Source: Pseudofrankia inefficax (GTDB lineage: Bacteria; Actinomycetota; Actinomycetes; Frankiales; Frankiaceae). Taken from it: a stretch of DNA of 64,000 bases. This document shows, one piece after another, positions 33,343 through 42,912 of this stretch. The stretch spans positions 1,550,001-1,614,000 of the forward strand of contig NC_014666.1 in the NCBI RefSeq assembly GCF_000166135.1. Direction: 5' to 3'. The position numbers were made by a program, and so were the translations under genes. The notes under the pieces are model-generated. The model saw nothing but the letters and a program-made list of their open reading frames with translations. It did no database searches and had not been told where the DNA came from. Position 1 is the first letter of the stretch. Every line of letters begins with the position of its first letter.

Positions 33343-33801
33343 ATGGTGATGAGACCGAGACCGGCCACGCGGCGGCGCCCCGCGCGGGCCACGACCGCGG
33401 CCGCCGGGCTGGCCGTCGTGCTGACCGGTGGCCTGGCCGCCTGCTCCTCGGAAGGGTCCGCGCGCCCGGCCGCGGCGGCCGGCCCGTCGGTACCGGTCTC
33501 GGTGCCGAGCTACGACCCCGCGAAGGGCGCCCGTTCGGACGCCACGGCCGGCACCTGCGGCCCGGACAAGGACGGCGGCTGGTCGCTCGCGGGCACCGTG
33601 CGCAACACGGCGAAGAGCAAGCGGTCGTACTCGATCGTCGTCGACTTCGTGACCGACAAGGGCAGCACCGTCGTCGACACCCGGGTCGTCAAGGTGCCCG
33701 GCGTCGAGCCGGGTACGTCGGTTCCGTTCTCCGTCGCCGGCGCCGCCGGCCGCGGCAGGGACGCCCTGCGCTGCGTGCTGCGCGACGTCCAGTTCGGCTG
33801 A
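33343..33801 (+). CDS. Lipoprotein of unknown function
   Basis: 152 aa from ATG with GGAGGAG 7 nt upstream. Lipoprotein signal with a basic n-region (MVMRPRPATRRRPARA), hydrophobic core and lipobox GGLAAC, mature Cys near residue 34. The mature part has an Ala/Pro/Val linker, then a small beta domain (GGWSLAGTVRNTAKSKRSYSIVVDFVTDKGSTVVDTRVVKV, PGTSVPFSVAGAAG) that looks like a FxLYD/immunoglobulin-like cell-surface module, with one Cys pair. It precedes an L,D-transpeptidase gene by 65 bp, so both products belong to the envelope. Confidence 0.85.
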   Translation: MVMRPRPATRRRPARATTAAAGLAVVLTGGLAACSSEGSARPAAAAGPSVPVSVPSYDPAKGARSDATAGTCGPDKDGGWSLAGTVRNTAKSKRSYSIVVDFVTDKGSTVVDTRVVKVPGVEPGTSVPFSVAGAAGRGRDALRCVLRDVQFG

Positions 33802-33866
33802 CGGCCTCCCCGTCCGGTTCACCCCGCGCCGTGCTGACGCGCGGCTCGTAGGAGAAGGAGAACGTC

Positions 33867-34664
33867 GTGGGCGGGGTGGCGTGGGGTCGGTGGCTCGCGC
33901 GGCGGTGGGGGCGCCTGGTCGGCACGCTCGCGACGGTCGCGGGCCTGGTCACGGCGGTCGTCCTGGTCGTGGGCGCGGTAGGGGGCCACTCCGGTTCGAC
34001 CCGGCCGACCCCGCCGGCGGCCACCGAACCGGCGAAGCCCCGGCTGCCACCGGGCGTCACGCTGATCGCGCAGCTGTCCCACGACATCCCGCGTTACGCC
34101 ACGCCCGACGCGACGAAGGCGGCGGGCGTGGTGCCCGGGTCGTGGCTGGGTTCGCCCACGGCGTTGCCGGTGATCGATCTGCGGCCCGGCTGGCTGCGGG
34201 TCCGACTGGCGCAGCGCCCGAACTTCTCGACGGCGTGGATCCGGACGGCCGACGCGCGGCTGGTGAGCACCTCCTACCGGATCGTCGTCTCCGTCCGTGA
34301 CCGGCACCTGCGCCTCTACCAGAACGACAAGCTCACGCTGGACGCCCCGGCCGGCGTCGGCACTCCGGATGACCCGACGCCGACCGGCGAGTTCTTCCTC
34401 GCGCTGTTCGCGCCTCCGCCCGGTCCCGGGTACGGCGACTTCATCCTCGTCACGTCCGCGCACTCCACGAAGATCACGGACTGGGCCCACTCCGGGGACG
34501 CGATCGTCGGCATCCACGGGCCACTCGGCGCCGACGAGGCCATCGGCACGACCGGCGCGGCGGTCTCGCACGGCTGTGTCCGGCTGCACCTGGCCGACCT
34601 GGCCCGGCTGCGCCAGGTCCCGGCCGGTACCCCCATCTCGGTCGTGGGCAGCCCGGTTCTCTGA
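33867..34664 (+). CDS. L,D-transpeptidase (YkuD domain)
   Basis: 265-aa cell-wall enzyme forming 3-3 peptidoglycan cross-links or attaching proteins to the wall. GTG start with AGGAGAAGGAG ideally placed. An N-terminal membrane anchor (LVGTLATVAGLVTAVVLVVGAVGG) keeps it on the outer face, followed by a Pro-rich linker. The YkuD domain begins at YRIVVSVRDRHLRLYQNDKL and contains GIHG and the catalytic motif TTGAAVSHGCVRLHLADL (His and Cys), all intact. The stop codon lies in the first of three 17-bp repeats. Confidence 0.93.
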   Translation: MGGVAWGRWLARRWGRLVGTLATVAGLVTAVVLVVGAVGGHSGSTRPTPPAATEPAKPRLPPGVTLIAQLSHDIPRYATPDATKAAGVVPGSWLGSPTALPVIDLRPGWLRVRLAQRPNFSTAWIRTADARLVSTSYRIVVSVRDRHLRLYQNDKLTLDAPAGVGTPDDPTPTGEFFLALFAPPPGPGYGDFILVTSAHSTKITDWAHSGDAIVGIHGPLGADEAIGTTGAAVSHGCVRLHLADLARLRQVPAGTPISVVGSPVL

Positions 34665-34702
34665 CGGTCCCGGTTCTCTGACGGTCCCGGTGCTCTGACG
34701 GC
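34652..34702. repeat. Three tandem 17-bp repeats over the L,D-transpeptidase stop
   Basis: CCCGGTTCTCTGACGGT twice, then CCCGGTGCTCTGACGGC. The first unit contains the stop codon TGA at 34662-34664. Each unit contains TGA, so the repeats give extra stops in several frames. Probably a recent slippage product. Confidence 0.85.
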
Positions 34703-34873
34703 CCCCGGGCGTGCCGGGACCCTCGGCTTTCGACACGCCGAGTAGCGCAATGTAGTAATCTGATTACGCTAAGTGATTATGGTGGCCCTCGGCAGTGTCA
34801 ACCGCATCCCGCCGCGCGACCCGGCGCTTGCTCCGTCGGCGTAACGGGGGCGGGGAATGCTCGAGGAGCTTAT

Positions 34874-35944
34874 GTGCGCATCGCCGGGAGAACCGGGTCA
34901 AGAACCCGGTCAATGATCATTTCTGCGCGGGTCGCGGCGCCGGCCGCCCTCGCGCTGGGCACCGCCGCCGCGGCCGCGGCGGTCGTGCTCGGCCCGCAGA
35001 CCGCCAGCGCCACCCAGTCGTCCACGCTCACGCTGACGTCGTCGTCGAGCCCGGGCCGGTTCACCGGCCCCGGCCAGACGCTCACGTACAGCTATGTCAT
35101 CAACAACGGCGGGACGGCCACGCTCTACAACGTCGGCATCCAGGATCCGCAGAGCGGGCTGTCGCCCGTCGACTGCCCGAACTCCGTGCTCGACGCCGGA
35201 GCGTCGGAGACCTGCGAGGCGACCTACACGACCACCCAGGCCGACTTCGACCGAGGATTCGTCACGGACCTGGCGACCGCCAGCGGCGACCTGGCCTCCG
35301 AGGGCGGCACCCTCACCTCGGCGCCGGCCAGCCTCACCGTCCCCGACGACAAGGCGGCGCAGGCCCCGACCACTCCGAGCGACACGCCTGGCTTCGTCTC
35401 CGACCAGGCACCCGACGCCTCCCCGAGCCCCACATCAGGCTTTGTCTCCGACGCCGCCCCGGGCGCCGATTCCGGCTTCGTGTCCGACGCCGTCCCGAAC
35501 AGCACGCCCGACGCGACTCCCGGCACCGCCTCCGACGCCGCGTCGGGCTTTGTGTCCGACGTGGCACCCGACGCGGTGACACCCGACGCGGTGACACCTG
35601 GGGCGGTGGCACCTGAGGCGGTGGCGCCCGGCGCGGTGGCGCCGGCCGGTTCCGCCGCAGACTCGGTCGGGGCTCCGCTGGCGCCGCGGCCCAACCTGAC
35701 CGGCGCGGGCGGCGGCGTGACCATCCTGCCGCTGCCGTTCCCGCTGCCGATCGGCGGTATCGGAACTGACAAGGGCGGCGTGGGCACCGGTGTCGGCGGC
35801 GTCGGCGTGGCCGGCGTCGGTGTAGGCGGGGTGGGCGGCCCGGGTGGCGGTCTCGGTCCTGCTGGCGGTGGGGGCCCGGCTGGCGGCGCCGGCCCGGCCG
35901 GCACGAGCCCGATCGGTGGCGCCCCGGCACAGGTCACCGGCTGA
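34874..35944 (+). CDS. Secreted protein with DUF11-like domain and GFVSD repeats
   Basis: 356 aa from GTG behind GAGGAG; an ATG at 34913 would give a shorter, more typical signal peptide (MIISARVAAPAALALGTAAAAAAVVL). Cleavage is likely near TASA-TQ. Residues about 48-145 form a DUF11/DUF7507-like beta domain (TLTYSYVINNGGTATLYNVGIQD, a Cys pair, and TQADFDRGFVTDLATASG). Residues 165-235 contain four spaced GFVSD repeats in an Ala/Pro/Asp/Ser-rich stretch, and the final 100 residues are Gly-rich and end without LPxTG or an anchor helix. It is a probable surface or matrix protein. AT-rich inverted repeat TAATCTGATTA lies about 110 bp upstream. Confidence 0.75.
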   Translation: MRIAGRTGSRTRSMIISARVAAPAALALGTAAAAAAVVLGPQTASATQSSTLTLTSSSSPGRFTGPGQTLTYSYVINNGGTATLYNVGIQDPQSGLSPVDCPNSVLDAGASETCEATYTTTQADFDRGFVTDLATASGDLASEGGTLTSAPASLTVPDDKAAQAPTTPSDTPGFVSDQAPDASPSPTSGFVSDAAPGADSGFVSDAVPNSTPDATPGTASDAASGFVSDVAPDAVTPDAVTPGAVAPEAVAPGAVAPAGSAADSVGAPLAPRPNLTGAGGGVTILPLPFPLPIGGIGTDKGGVGTGVGGVGVAGVGVGGVGGPGGGLGPAGGGGPAGGAGPAGTSPIGGAPAQVTG

Positions 35945-36140
35945 CCTGGCTCCACTCGCGAGCCCCAGGCTCGGCGCGTCCGCCCCGGCCGCGCCGAGCC
36001 TGCCGTCCGTGGGCCCAGCTCGGACGGTCACCGCCCTGTCCGGGCCGGCGTTGAGTCTGAATGGCGGCCCCGTCCGGGTCCGGACCGCGATCGTCTGGGC
36101 GGCGGATCAATCCTGAGCGGTTGGCCCCCCGTGGCTGCCA
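35945..36140. other. Non-coding stretch before the repeat region
   Basis: Nothing recognisable is seen. It is the first part of a 767-bp interval without a gene (to 36711); the rest is described as hairpins and a tandem repeat. Confidence 0.5.
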
Positions 36141-36216
36141 TTTCCCATACCCAATCGGCGATCATCACGCCCTGCGGGCGCCGGGCGTCTTCATGATCGC
36201 CAGTTGAGTATGGAAA
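36141..36216. repeat. Large imperfect hairpin A
   Basis: Left arm 36141-36165 and right arm 36193-36216 pair over about 24 bp with three mismatches and one bulge. Each arm carries the core CATACyCAAyyGGCGATCAT or its complement. The loop is 27 nt. The same core occurs in hairpin B, so four copies lie here in alternating orientation, like REP/BIME or small non-autonomous elements. Confidence 0.8.
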
Positions 36217-36249
36217 TCGTCGGCCGATGCCCTATTTTTCGCATTTATC

Positions 36250-36316
36250 CATACGCAACTGGCGATCACCGCTGTCACTCGCCGCTGGATCGCCCGAAGA
36301 TCGCCAGATGGGTATG
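36250..36316. repeat. Large imperfect hairpin B
   Basis: Left arm CATACGCAACTGGCGATC (36250-36267) and right arm GATCGCCAGATGGGTATG (36299-36316), 18 bp with two mismatches, loop 31 nt. The arms are variants of those in hairpin A, 104 bp away centre to centre. Confidence 0.8.
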
Positions 36317-36403
36317 CGAAGCGGCGCCCTGACTGCTCCGGGCCTTCGGCGGATTCCCTGCCCGCGCCGGAGCGTTCGCCGAGGGCGCCCCGCCGCCCGA
36401 GGC

Positions 36404-36666
36404 GGTGCGGCCGATCTTCGCGTTCCGCGGTGCGGCCGATCTTCGCGTTCCGCGGTGCGGCCGATCTTCGCGTTCCGCGGTGCGGCCGATCTTCGCGTTC
36501 CGCGGTGCGGTCGATCTTCGCGTTCCGCGGTGCGGTCGATCTTCGCGTTCCGCGGTGCGGTCGATCTTCGCGTTCCGCGGTGCGGTCGATCTTCGCGTTC
36601 CGCGGTGCGGTCGATCTTCGCGTTCCGCGGTGCGGTCGATCTTCGCGTTCCGCGGTGCGGCCGATC
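36404..36666. repeat. 25-bp tandem repeat, ten full copies
   Basis: Unit GGTGCGGyCGATCTTCGCGT plus TCCGC, repeated exactly every 25 bp from 36404, ten complete copies and a 13-bp partial one. Copies 1-4 and the last partial have C at the variable position, copies 5-10 have T, so the array grew by block duplication. Because 25 is not a multiple of 3 the array is open in all forward frames and produces a false 25-residue peptide repeat; I do not consider it coding. Confidence 0.95.
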
Positions 36667-36711
36667 AGAGCACAGTGCTATGTGGCAGCCCGGCGGCTGG
36701 AAGGCGGCTGG

Positions 36712-37607
36712 TCAGTCGCTGGATTCGGCGGCGCGGCGGGCGTCACGCATCGAGCGGGCGTCCTGGCCGGCGAGGGGGTCGGTTCCGACCTCGGCGTTGT
36801 GGGCGTGCGCCAGGTGGTGCAGTCCGAAGACGGAGTCCATGCCGGCCTGGAGGCCCATCAGGTCTTCGGCCTGGTTCACCGCCTTCTTGGTGAGGGCGAG
36901 TCCAAGGCGGGGCATCGTCGCGATGCGCTCGGCGACCGCGGTCACCTCGGTGGCGAGGCCGTCGCGGGGGACCACCCGGTTGACCATGCCCAGCTCCAGT
37001 GCGCGGCGGGCGGCGACGCGTTCGCCGAGGAACAGGAACTCCTTCGCCGCTCTCGGCCCCATCACCCACGGATGCGCGAAGTACTCGACCCCCGGAATGC
37101 CCATCCGCACGACCGGGTCGGCGAAGAACGCGTCGTCGGAGGCGATGATCAGGTCGCAGACCCAGGCGAGCATCAGACCGCCGGCGATGCAGGCGCCGTG
37201 CACCTGGGCGATCATCGGCTTCGGCAGTTCCCGCCACCGCCGGCACATTCCCAGGTACACCTCCTGCTCGCGGGCGAACCGGCTCTCCGCGCCGGAGGCG
37301 CCGACGTGGTCCCACCACAGGCCCGCGCGCCGGGTGAACGACTGGTCGATGTCCCGCCCCGGGGTTCCGATGTCGTGGCCGGCGCTGAAGTGCCGGCCCG
37401 CGCCGGCCAGCACGATGACCTTCACCTCGGGATCGGCCGCGGCCCGGTAGAACGCGTCGTCCAGGGCGTAGGTCATCTTCGAGTTCTGGGCGTTACGGAA
37501 CTCGGGCCGGTTCATCGTGACCCGCGCGACCGGCCCGGTCACCTCGTACAGCACCACCGGAGGCTCGGCATCGTCGGCCGTCGGCGCCGGCTGGGCGATC
37601 TGCTCGG

Positions 37608-37611
<4 letters not shown>
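36712..37611 (-). CDS. Enoyl-CoA hydratase/isomerase (crotonase) family protein
   Basis: 299 aa from ATG with GGAAGGGAAA upstream; starts further upstream in this frame lie inside the preceding gene. Crotonase fold: VTMNRPEFRNAQNSKM, oxyanion-hole segments AGRHFSAGHDIG and HGACIAGGLMLAWVCDLIIASDDAFFADP, then GIPGVEYFAHPWVMGPRAAKEFLFLGERVAARRALELGMVNRVVP. The residues after DP (VVRMG) do not show the usual hydratase Glu pair clearly, so it could be a hydratase, isomerase or C-C hydrolase. Last gene of the EchA20-like operon; its ATG overlaps the previous stop by 4 nt. Confidence 0.9.
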
Positions 37612-38891
<1,280 letters not shown>

Positions 38892-38917
38892 ACCGGCTCC
38901 CTTCCGCGGTTTCCGGG

Positions 38918-40105
38918 TCAGACCCTGGGCAGGCCGAGGAGGCGTTCGGCGACGACGTTCCGCTGGATCTCGTTGGTGCCGGCGTAGATCGGGCCCGACA
39001 GCGAGAACAGGAAGCCCTTGCTCCACGGGCCGTCCAACTCGGCACCCGCACCCAGCAGATCGAGCGCGGTCTCGTGGATGCGGACGTCCAGCTCCGACCA
39101 GAAGAGCTTGTTCAGGCTCGACGCCGCTCCGGGCTGTCGGCCGTTGAGCAGGCCGCTGACCTGGTGCAGCGTGAAGAGCTGGTAGGCCTGTGCGTCGATG
39201 TGGGCCTGTACGACACGGTCGCGAACCGCCGCCGGCAGCCCGCCGGGAGTGGCGCGGGCGAGCTCGACCAAGCGGTTCGCGGTGGCCAGGAACCGGCCCG
39301 GCGGGCGCAGCGTCAGGCCGCGTTCGGAGCCGGTCGTCGCCATCGCGACCTGCCAGCCCCTGCCCACGCCACCGAGGACGTTCTCGGTGGGGACGAAGAC
39401 GTCGTCGAGGAAGACCTCGGCGAAGCCCTCGTCACCATCCAGGCGCTCGAAGCCGCGGACCGTCACCCCCGGCGCGTCCAGCGGCACCAGGAAGTACGTG
39501 AGCCCGTGATGCCTGCCTCCGGCCCGGCCTGTGCGTGGCCCGGCTTCCGGCTCCGAAGCCGGTGCAGCGGGCGTGCCAGTCCGGAACAGACCGAACAGGT
39601 GGGTGCAGAACGCGCCCCGGGTCGTCCAGGTCTTCTGGCCGGAAAGACGCCAGCCACCGCCTTCGACGTCTTCGACCCCGGTGGAACGCAGACCGGCGAG
39701 ATCGCTGCCCGCGCCCGGCTCGGACCAGCCCTGCGCCCAGGTGTCCAGGCCGGCGGCCATCCGGGGGAGGATCCGGTCCTGCTGCTCGGGAGTGCCGAAC
39801 TCGAAGACGGTCGGGGCGAGCAGGAAGATCCCGTTCTGGGTGACCCGCTGCGGGGCGCCGGCCCGGGCGTACTCCTCCTCGAAGACCAGCCACTGCCAGA
39901 GGCTCGCGTCCCGGCCCCCATAGCGCTCCGGCCAGGAGACGACCGCCCAGCGAGCCTCGAAGAGCCGCCGTTCCCAGTCGAGATGGGCGGCGAAGCCCGT
40001 TCGGGTGTCGCCGGACGGTAACGGCGTCGCCGGCACGTTCGCCGTCAGCCACGCCCTGGCCTCGGCGCGGAACGCCTCATCCTCGTCCGACCAGGTCAGG
40101 TCCAT
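38918..40105 (-). CDS. Acyl-CoA dehydrogenase, FadE31-like large subunit
   Basis: 395 aa from ATG (MDLTWSDEDEAFRAEARAWL), whose A overlaps the previous gene's stop (TGATG). FAD/acyl binding motifs WAQGWSEPGAGSDLAGLRSTG and GQKTWTTRGAFC are intact, and the C-terminus ends GPIYAGTNEIQRNVVAERLLGLPR. In place of the YEGT glutamate there is YAGT, as in alpha chains of steroid-type dehydrogenases. Text such as HHGLTYFLVPLDAPGVTVRGFERL and GPWSKGFLFSL resembles mycobacterial FadE31 from memory. Residues 170-190 hold a Pro/Ala/Glu/Gly-rich insertion. Expected to form an alpha2beta2 complex with the next gene product. Confidence 0.88.
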   Translation of the reverse strand: MDLTWSDEDEAFRAEARAWLTANVPATPLPSGDTRTGFAAHLDWERRLFEARWAVVSWPERYGGRDASLWQWLVFEEEYARAGAPQRVTQNGIFLLAPTVFEFGTPEQQDRILPRMAAGLDTWAQGWSEPGAGSDLAGLRSTGVEDVEGGGWRLSGQKTWTTRGAFCTHLFGLFRTGTPAAPASEPEAGPRTGRAGGRHHGLTYFLVPLDAPGVTVRGFERLDGDEGFAEVFLDDVFVPTENVLGGVGRGWQVAMATTGSERGLTLRPPGRFLATANRLVELARATPGGLPAAVRDRVVQAHIDAQAYQLFTLHQVSGLLNGRQPGAASSLNKLFWSELDVRIHETALDLLGAGAELDGPWSKGFLFSLSGPIYAGTNEIQRNVVAERLLGLPRV

Positions 40106-40896
40106 CAGCCGTCGCCCTGATCGGCCTTCTGATCGGTCCCGTCCGGGGCCGGCTCGGCCTTCGGCGTGGAACCGAAGCCGGAGCGGACCTCGTCGGCGAT
40201 GCCGGCCAGGTTGAGCTCGAAGGTGAAGCCCTGCTCGAAGCGGTAGCTGCGTTTGACGTCCCACGGGTCGATCCCGTTGAACGCCTCCTTGGCCATCCGG
40301 ATCACCCGCGGGTCCTTCGCGGCGATCTCGCCGGCGACGGCTCGGGCCGCGTCCCGCAGCTTGGCGCGCGGGACGACGGTGTGCACCGAGCCGAACGCGT
40401 GCAGCTCGGCGGCGGTCGCCGTGGCCGAGGTGTACATCATCGCCCTGGCCTTCAGCTGCGGGACCAGCCGCGACAGGTGGGTCGCGGCGCCGAGCGCGCC
40501 CCGGTCGACCTCGGGTAGGCCGAAGGTGGCGTCGTCGCTGGCGACGATCACGTCGGCGTTGCCGACCAGCCCGATCCCGCCGCCCAGGCAGAAGCCGTGC
40601 ACCGCGGCGACGACCGGGACCGCACAGTCGTAGACCGCGGCGAAGGCGGCGAAGCAGCCACGGTTAGCGCCGATGAGCGCCTGATGGCCCTTGTCGCGCT
40701 GGATCTCCTTGATGTCGACGCCCGCGTTGAATCCGCGTCCTTCAGCCCGCAGGACGACGACCCGGACGGCCGGGTTCGCGCCCGCGGCCCGCAGCTCGTC
40801 CGCGAGGGCGTACCAGCCGGCCACCGGGAGCGCGTTCACCGGCGGGTAGTCGACGACGATCTCGGCGATCCCGCCGTCCACCACCGTAGTGATCAT
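40105..40896 (-). CDS. EchA20-like steroid ring D CoA hydrolase
   Basis: 263 aa from ATG with GGAGGTTGG upstream. Crotonase-fold protein whose text (VDYPPVNALP, GRGFNAGVDIKEIQR, ANRGCFAAFAAVYDCAVPVVAAVHGFCLGGGIGLVG, then DATFGLPEVDRGALGAATHL) closely matches my recollection of mycobacterial EchA20, including the C-terminal EQGFTFELNLAGIADE. EchA20 hydrolytically opens the remaining steroid ring in the bicyclic CoA intermediate (HIEC-CoA) during cholesterol ring C/D degradation. First gene of a four-gene operon, with a KstR2-type operator 32 bp upstream of the start codon. IpdAB, FadD3 and KstR2 itself are not in this window. Confidence 0.9.
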   Translation of the reverse strand: MITTVVDGGIAEIVVDYPPVNALPVAGWYALADELRAAGANPAVRVVVLRAEGRGFNAGVDIKEIQRDKGHQALIGANRGCFAAFAAVYDCAVPVVAAVHGFCLGGGIGLVGNADVIVASDDATFGLPEVDRGALGAATHLSRLVPQLKARAMMYTSATATAAELHAFGSVHTVVPRAKLRDAARAVAGEIAAKDPRVIRMAKEAFNGIDPWDVKRSYRFEQGFTFELNLAGIADEVRSGFGSTPKAEPAPDGTDQKADQGDG

Positions 40897-40927
40897 CCAA
40901 CCTCCAGGATCGAGCCGCGAGCACTCT

Positions 40928-40941
40928 AACAAGCGCTTGGT
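40928..40941. promoter_or_regulatory. KstR2-type operator
   Basis: AACAAGCGCTTGGT fits the KstR2 consensus AnCAAGnnCTTGnT at every fixed position. It lies 32 bp upstream of the EchA20-like start codon. KstR2 is the TetR repressor of the steroid ring C/D regulon, released by HIP-CoA. A second inverted repeat (TGGTTGGCAAACCA) overlaps its right half at 40938-40951. Confidence 0.85.
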
Positions 40942-41366
40942 TGGCAAACCAGCGTTGCCGGGCCGGGCGCTCCGCGGCCGTCGCCCGCCCGGCTCGCGCC
41001 TGGGCCCGCCCGGCTCGCGACCCCGCCGACCGGGCCCGCGCCTCCGCCCGGCCCGGCCCGACCCGCGCCGCCCCCCGGCGCCCGCCGCCCGCGCGCCGGA
41101 AGGCGTCGGAGGCGTCCGAGGCGTCCGAGGCGTCGGAGGAGTCGGCGACGCTCGCCCGGCGCGGTCGTTGGATGTGGCGGAAATGGTCGCCGAATGTTCG
41201 GTTTCGAGGTTGGAATGCCCTCGACCGCACAACCTCCGGTACATGTCGGAAATGCGACTGGACGGGTGCCGACACGCCCTGTCGTTGGATTGACGGCGCG
41301 AACCGGTGTCATTGGCGTGGGTCGTTCGCACAATTGCTCTACTGACGTTGTGGGAAGGATCTGGCG
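40942..41366. other. Intergenic low-complexity region
   Basis: About 425 bp without a supportable gene. The left half is C/G low complexity with a short GGCGTCsGA repeat (about 41100-41145). The right half (about 41170-41366) is less GC-biased and should contain the promoter for the secreted protein at 41367. Confidence 0.5.
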
Positions 41367-42110
41367 ATGGCTGCGCAGCGACGAGCTACTTCTCGGCCCG
41401 GCCGCGCGCGTGCCGCCTCCGGAGGCGCCGGCGCCGACGGACCGGGATCGCGCGGGACCGGCACGGCCCGGGCCGTGCTTGGCGGCCTCGTGGCCGGCGC
41501 GCTGATGGTCGCGCCCGTCGCGCTCCTGACGGCCAGCCCCGCCGAGGCGGCCGGGATGAGCCACCCGCTTTTCGACCATCCGCTCGACATTCACATCAAC
41601 ATCGGCCCTTCGGCGGCCCCGCAGCCGCCGGCGGACCTCGGCGGCATCTTCGGTGAGGTCACCCGGGGAATCGGCGGGCTGCTCGCCAGCGGCGGCGTGC
41701 CGACCCCGGCGCCCAACCATCCGGCCGGCCGCACCGGGTCCGGCTCGGGTTCCCGCGGCGGCTCGGGTTCCGGTCAGGGCGGGACGACGGCGACCCATCC
41801 AGCCGCGCCCGCGACCCCGGACCCGACCGTGGACGCCGGCCTGGGCGACCCGGCGGCCATCCCGCCGACCGCCGAGCCCTCCGAATCCGCGGCTCCCAGC
41901 AGCGAGGCGACGCCGGCGGGGGCCACGCCCGGGCCGACCGCCACCCCGGCCGGCCCCGCTCACCCGGCGGTCGTCCACGGCCAGTTGATCTCGTCATCCG
42001 ATGGCGCCTCGATCGCCGCCCTCGACACCCTCGCCATCGTCCTGGCCGGTGTCGGTCTCGTCGGACCGCCGGCCGCCGCCGTGCTCAGGGGCCGCCGCGC
42101 CGCCCGGTAG
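41367..42110 (+). CDS. Secreted, membrane-anchored Pro/Ala/Ser-rich protein
   Basis: 247 aa, ATG with GGAAGGA upstream. Basic N-terminal 34 residues (MAAQRRATSRPGRAR), then a signal core VLGGLVAGALMVAPVALLTASPAEA with a likely AEA cleavage site near residue 62. The mature part starts AGMSHPLFDHPLDIHINIGPSAAPQPP and is otherwise low complexity (GSGSGSRGGSGSGQGG, Pro/Ala/Thr runs). It ends with a hydrophobic helix LDTLAIVLAGVGLVGPPAAAVL and RGRRAAR, a membrane anchor. No family recognised. Its last 26 bp overlap the end of the convergent gene. Confidence 0.75.
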   Translation: MAAQRRATSRPGRARAASGGAGADGPGSRGTGTARAVLGGLVAGALMVAPVALLTASPAEAAGMSHPLFDHPLDIHINIGPSAAPQPPADLGGIFGEVTRGIGGLLASGGVPTPAPNHPAGRTGSGSGSRGGSGSGQGGTTATHPAAPATPDPTVDAGLGDPAAIPPTAEPSESAAPSSEATPAGATPGPTATPAGPAHPAVVHGQLISSSDGASIAALDTLAIVLAGVGLVGPPAAAVLRGRRAAR

Positions 42111-42717
42111 CCGGATCGCGACCGGACGGCCCTGAGCGCGGCCGGGCGTCCTCGCGGGTGACGAACCGGAGAATGGCCTCGCGGTCGGGGGCCGCGCGTG
42201 GATGCGTCAGCGAGAACGGCGACCGGCGCGCGGTCTGGCCGGGCTGGGCGGCGAGTGGCGAGCCGGGCAGGGGGAGTATCCCGTCGAGGACGAGCTGGCC
42301 GGGCCGGCGGTCGCCCTCCCAGGCGCCGTCCGGGTGCCGAATGAACAGCTCACCCGCCACCACGGCGAGCCTGGCTGACCCCGCGGGCCCGTCGGACGGC
42401 CCGAACCCGCCGGACAGCGGTTCGAAGACCGGTTCGTCGCCGTGGCCGGCCGGCCAGCTCGCCCGCAGCCGGTCCGCCGCGGTCCGGATGCGGGCCAGGC
42501 TGATGCCGGCGCGCCGCAGCGCCGCGATGGTCCGTGCCTGGGCCAGGTCGTTGACGCCGGGGCGTAACAGGCCCGATCGCCGCCAGTAGGCGATCTGGCG
42601 TTCGGTGGTGAGCCCGGACCGCGCGTGCACCGTTCGGCCCGCGCCGGCCGGCGGAAGGCCGTCGTCGGCTCCCGCGGCCCGCGTTCCGGCGGCAGGTAGC
42701 GGCGACCCGCCCGTCAT
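42085..42717 (-). CDS. MerR-like HTH protein
   Basis: 210 aa. Residues about 35-80 read like a MerR-type winged helix (GLTTERQIAYWRRSGLLRP, then DLAQARTIAALRRAGISLARIRTAADRL). This recognition pattern of an AYWRR-SGLLRP helix and an ARTI-LR-AGISLARI helix is normal for MerR effectors. The C-terminal half has short beta segments (GSARLAVVAGELFIRHPDGAWEGDRRPGQLVLDGILPL) and no Cys cluster, so metal sensing is unlikely. About 30 N-terminal residues are low complexity. The partner gene and signal are unknown. Confidence 0.65.
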   Translation of the reverse strand: MTGGSPLPAAGTRAAGADDGLPPAGAGRTVHARSGLTTERQIAYWRRSGLLRPGVNDLAQARTIAALRRAGISLARIRTAADRLRASWPAGHGDEPVFEPLSGGFGPSDGPAGSARLAVVAGELFIRHPDGAWEGDRRPGQLVLDGILPLPGSPLAAQPGQTARRSPFSLTHPRAAPDREAILRFVTREDARPRSGPSGRDPATGRRGGP

Positions 42718-42800
42718 GCCAGCAATGTACGCCCGAGTCCGTGGCGGTCGCGGCCATCAGCGGCGTCGCGGGCCGGTCCGTACGGGGCCTATCGGAAATG

Positions 42801-42837
42801 GCGTTGCCCCGCCGGAACTCGGCCGGCGGGGCAACGC
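42801..42837 (-). terminator. Strong hairpin terminator downstream of the DUF4236-like gene
   Basis: Perfect 14-bp arms (GCGTTGCCCCGCCG, 42801-42814; complement 42824-42837) around a 9-nt loop. It lies 76 bp beyond the stop of the small minus-strand gene at 42913 and supports that gene being real. Confidence 0.75.
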
Positions 42838-42912
42838 TCCGGACGGAGCCGGGACGCCGGCCGGACGTTCGACCGTCCCAGGCGCGGGTCCCGCGGATGG
42901 CCGTGCGGCCTG

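Noticed and set aside
36404-36666. CRISPR array
   Set aside because: Units are contiguous 25-bp repeats with no spacers between them, and no cas genes are present in the window.
41653-41988. Short frames inside the secreted Pro/Ala protein gene
   Set aside because: Low-complexity shadows; the signal peptide, membrane anchor and ribosome site support the longer plus-strand gene.
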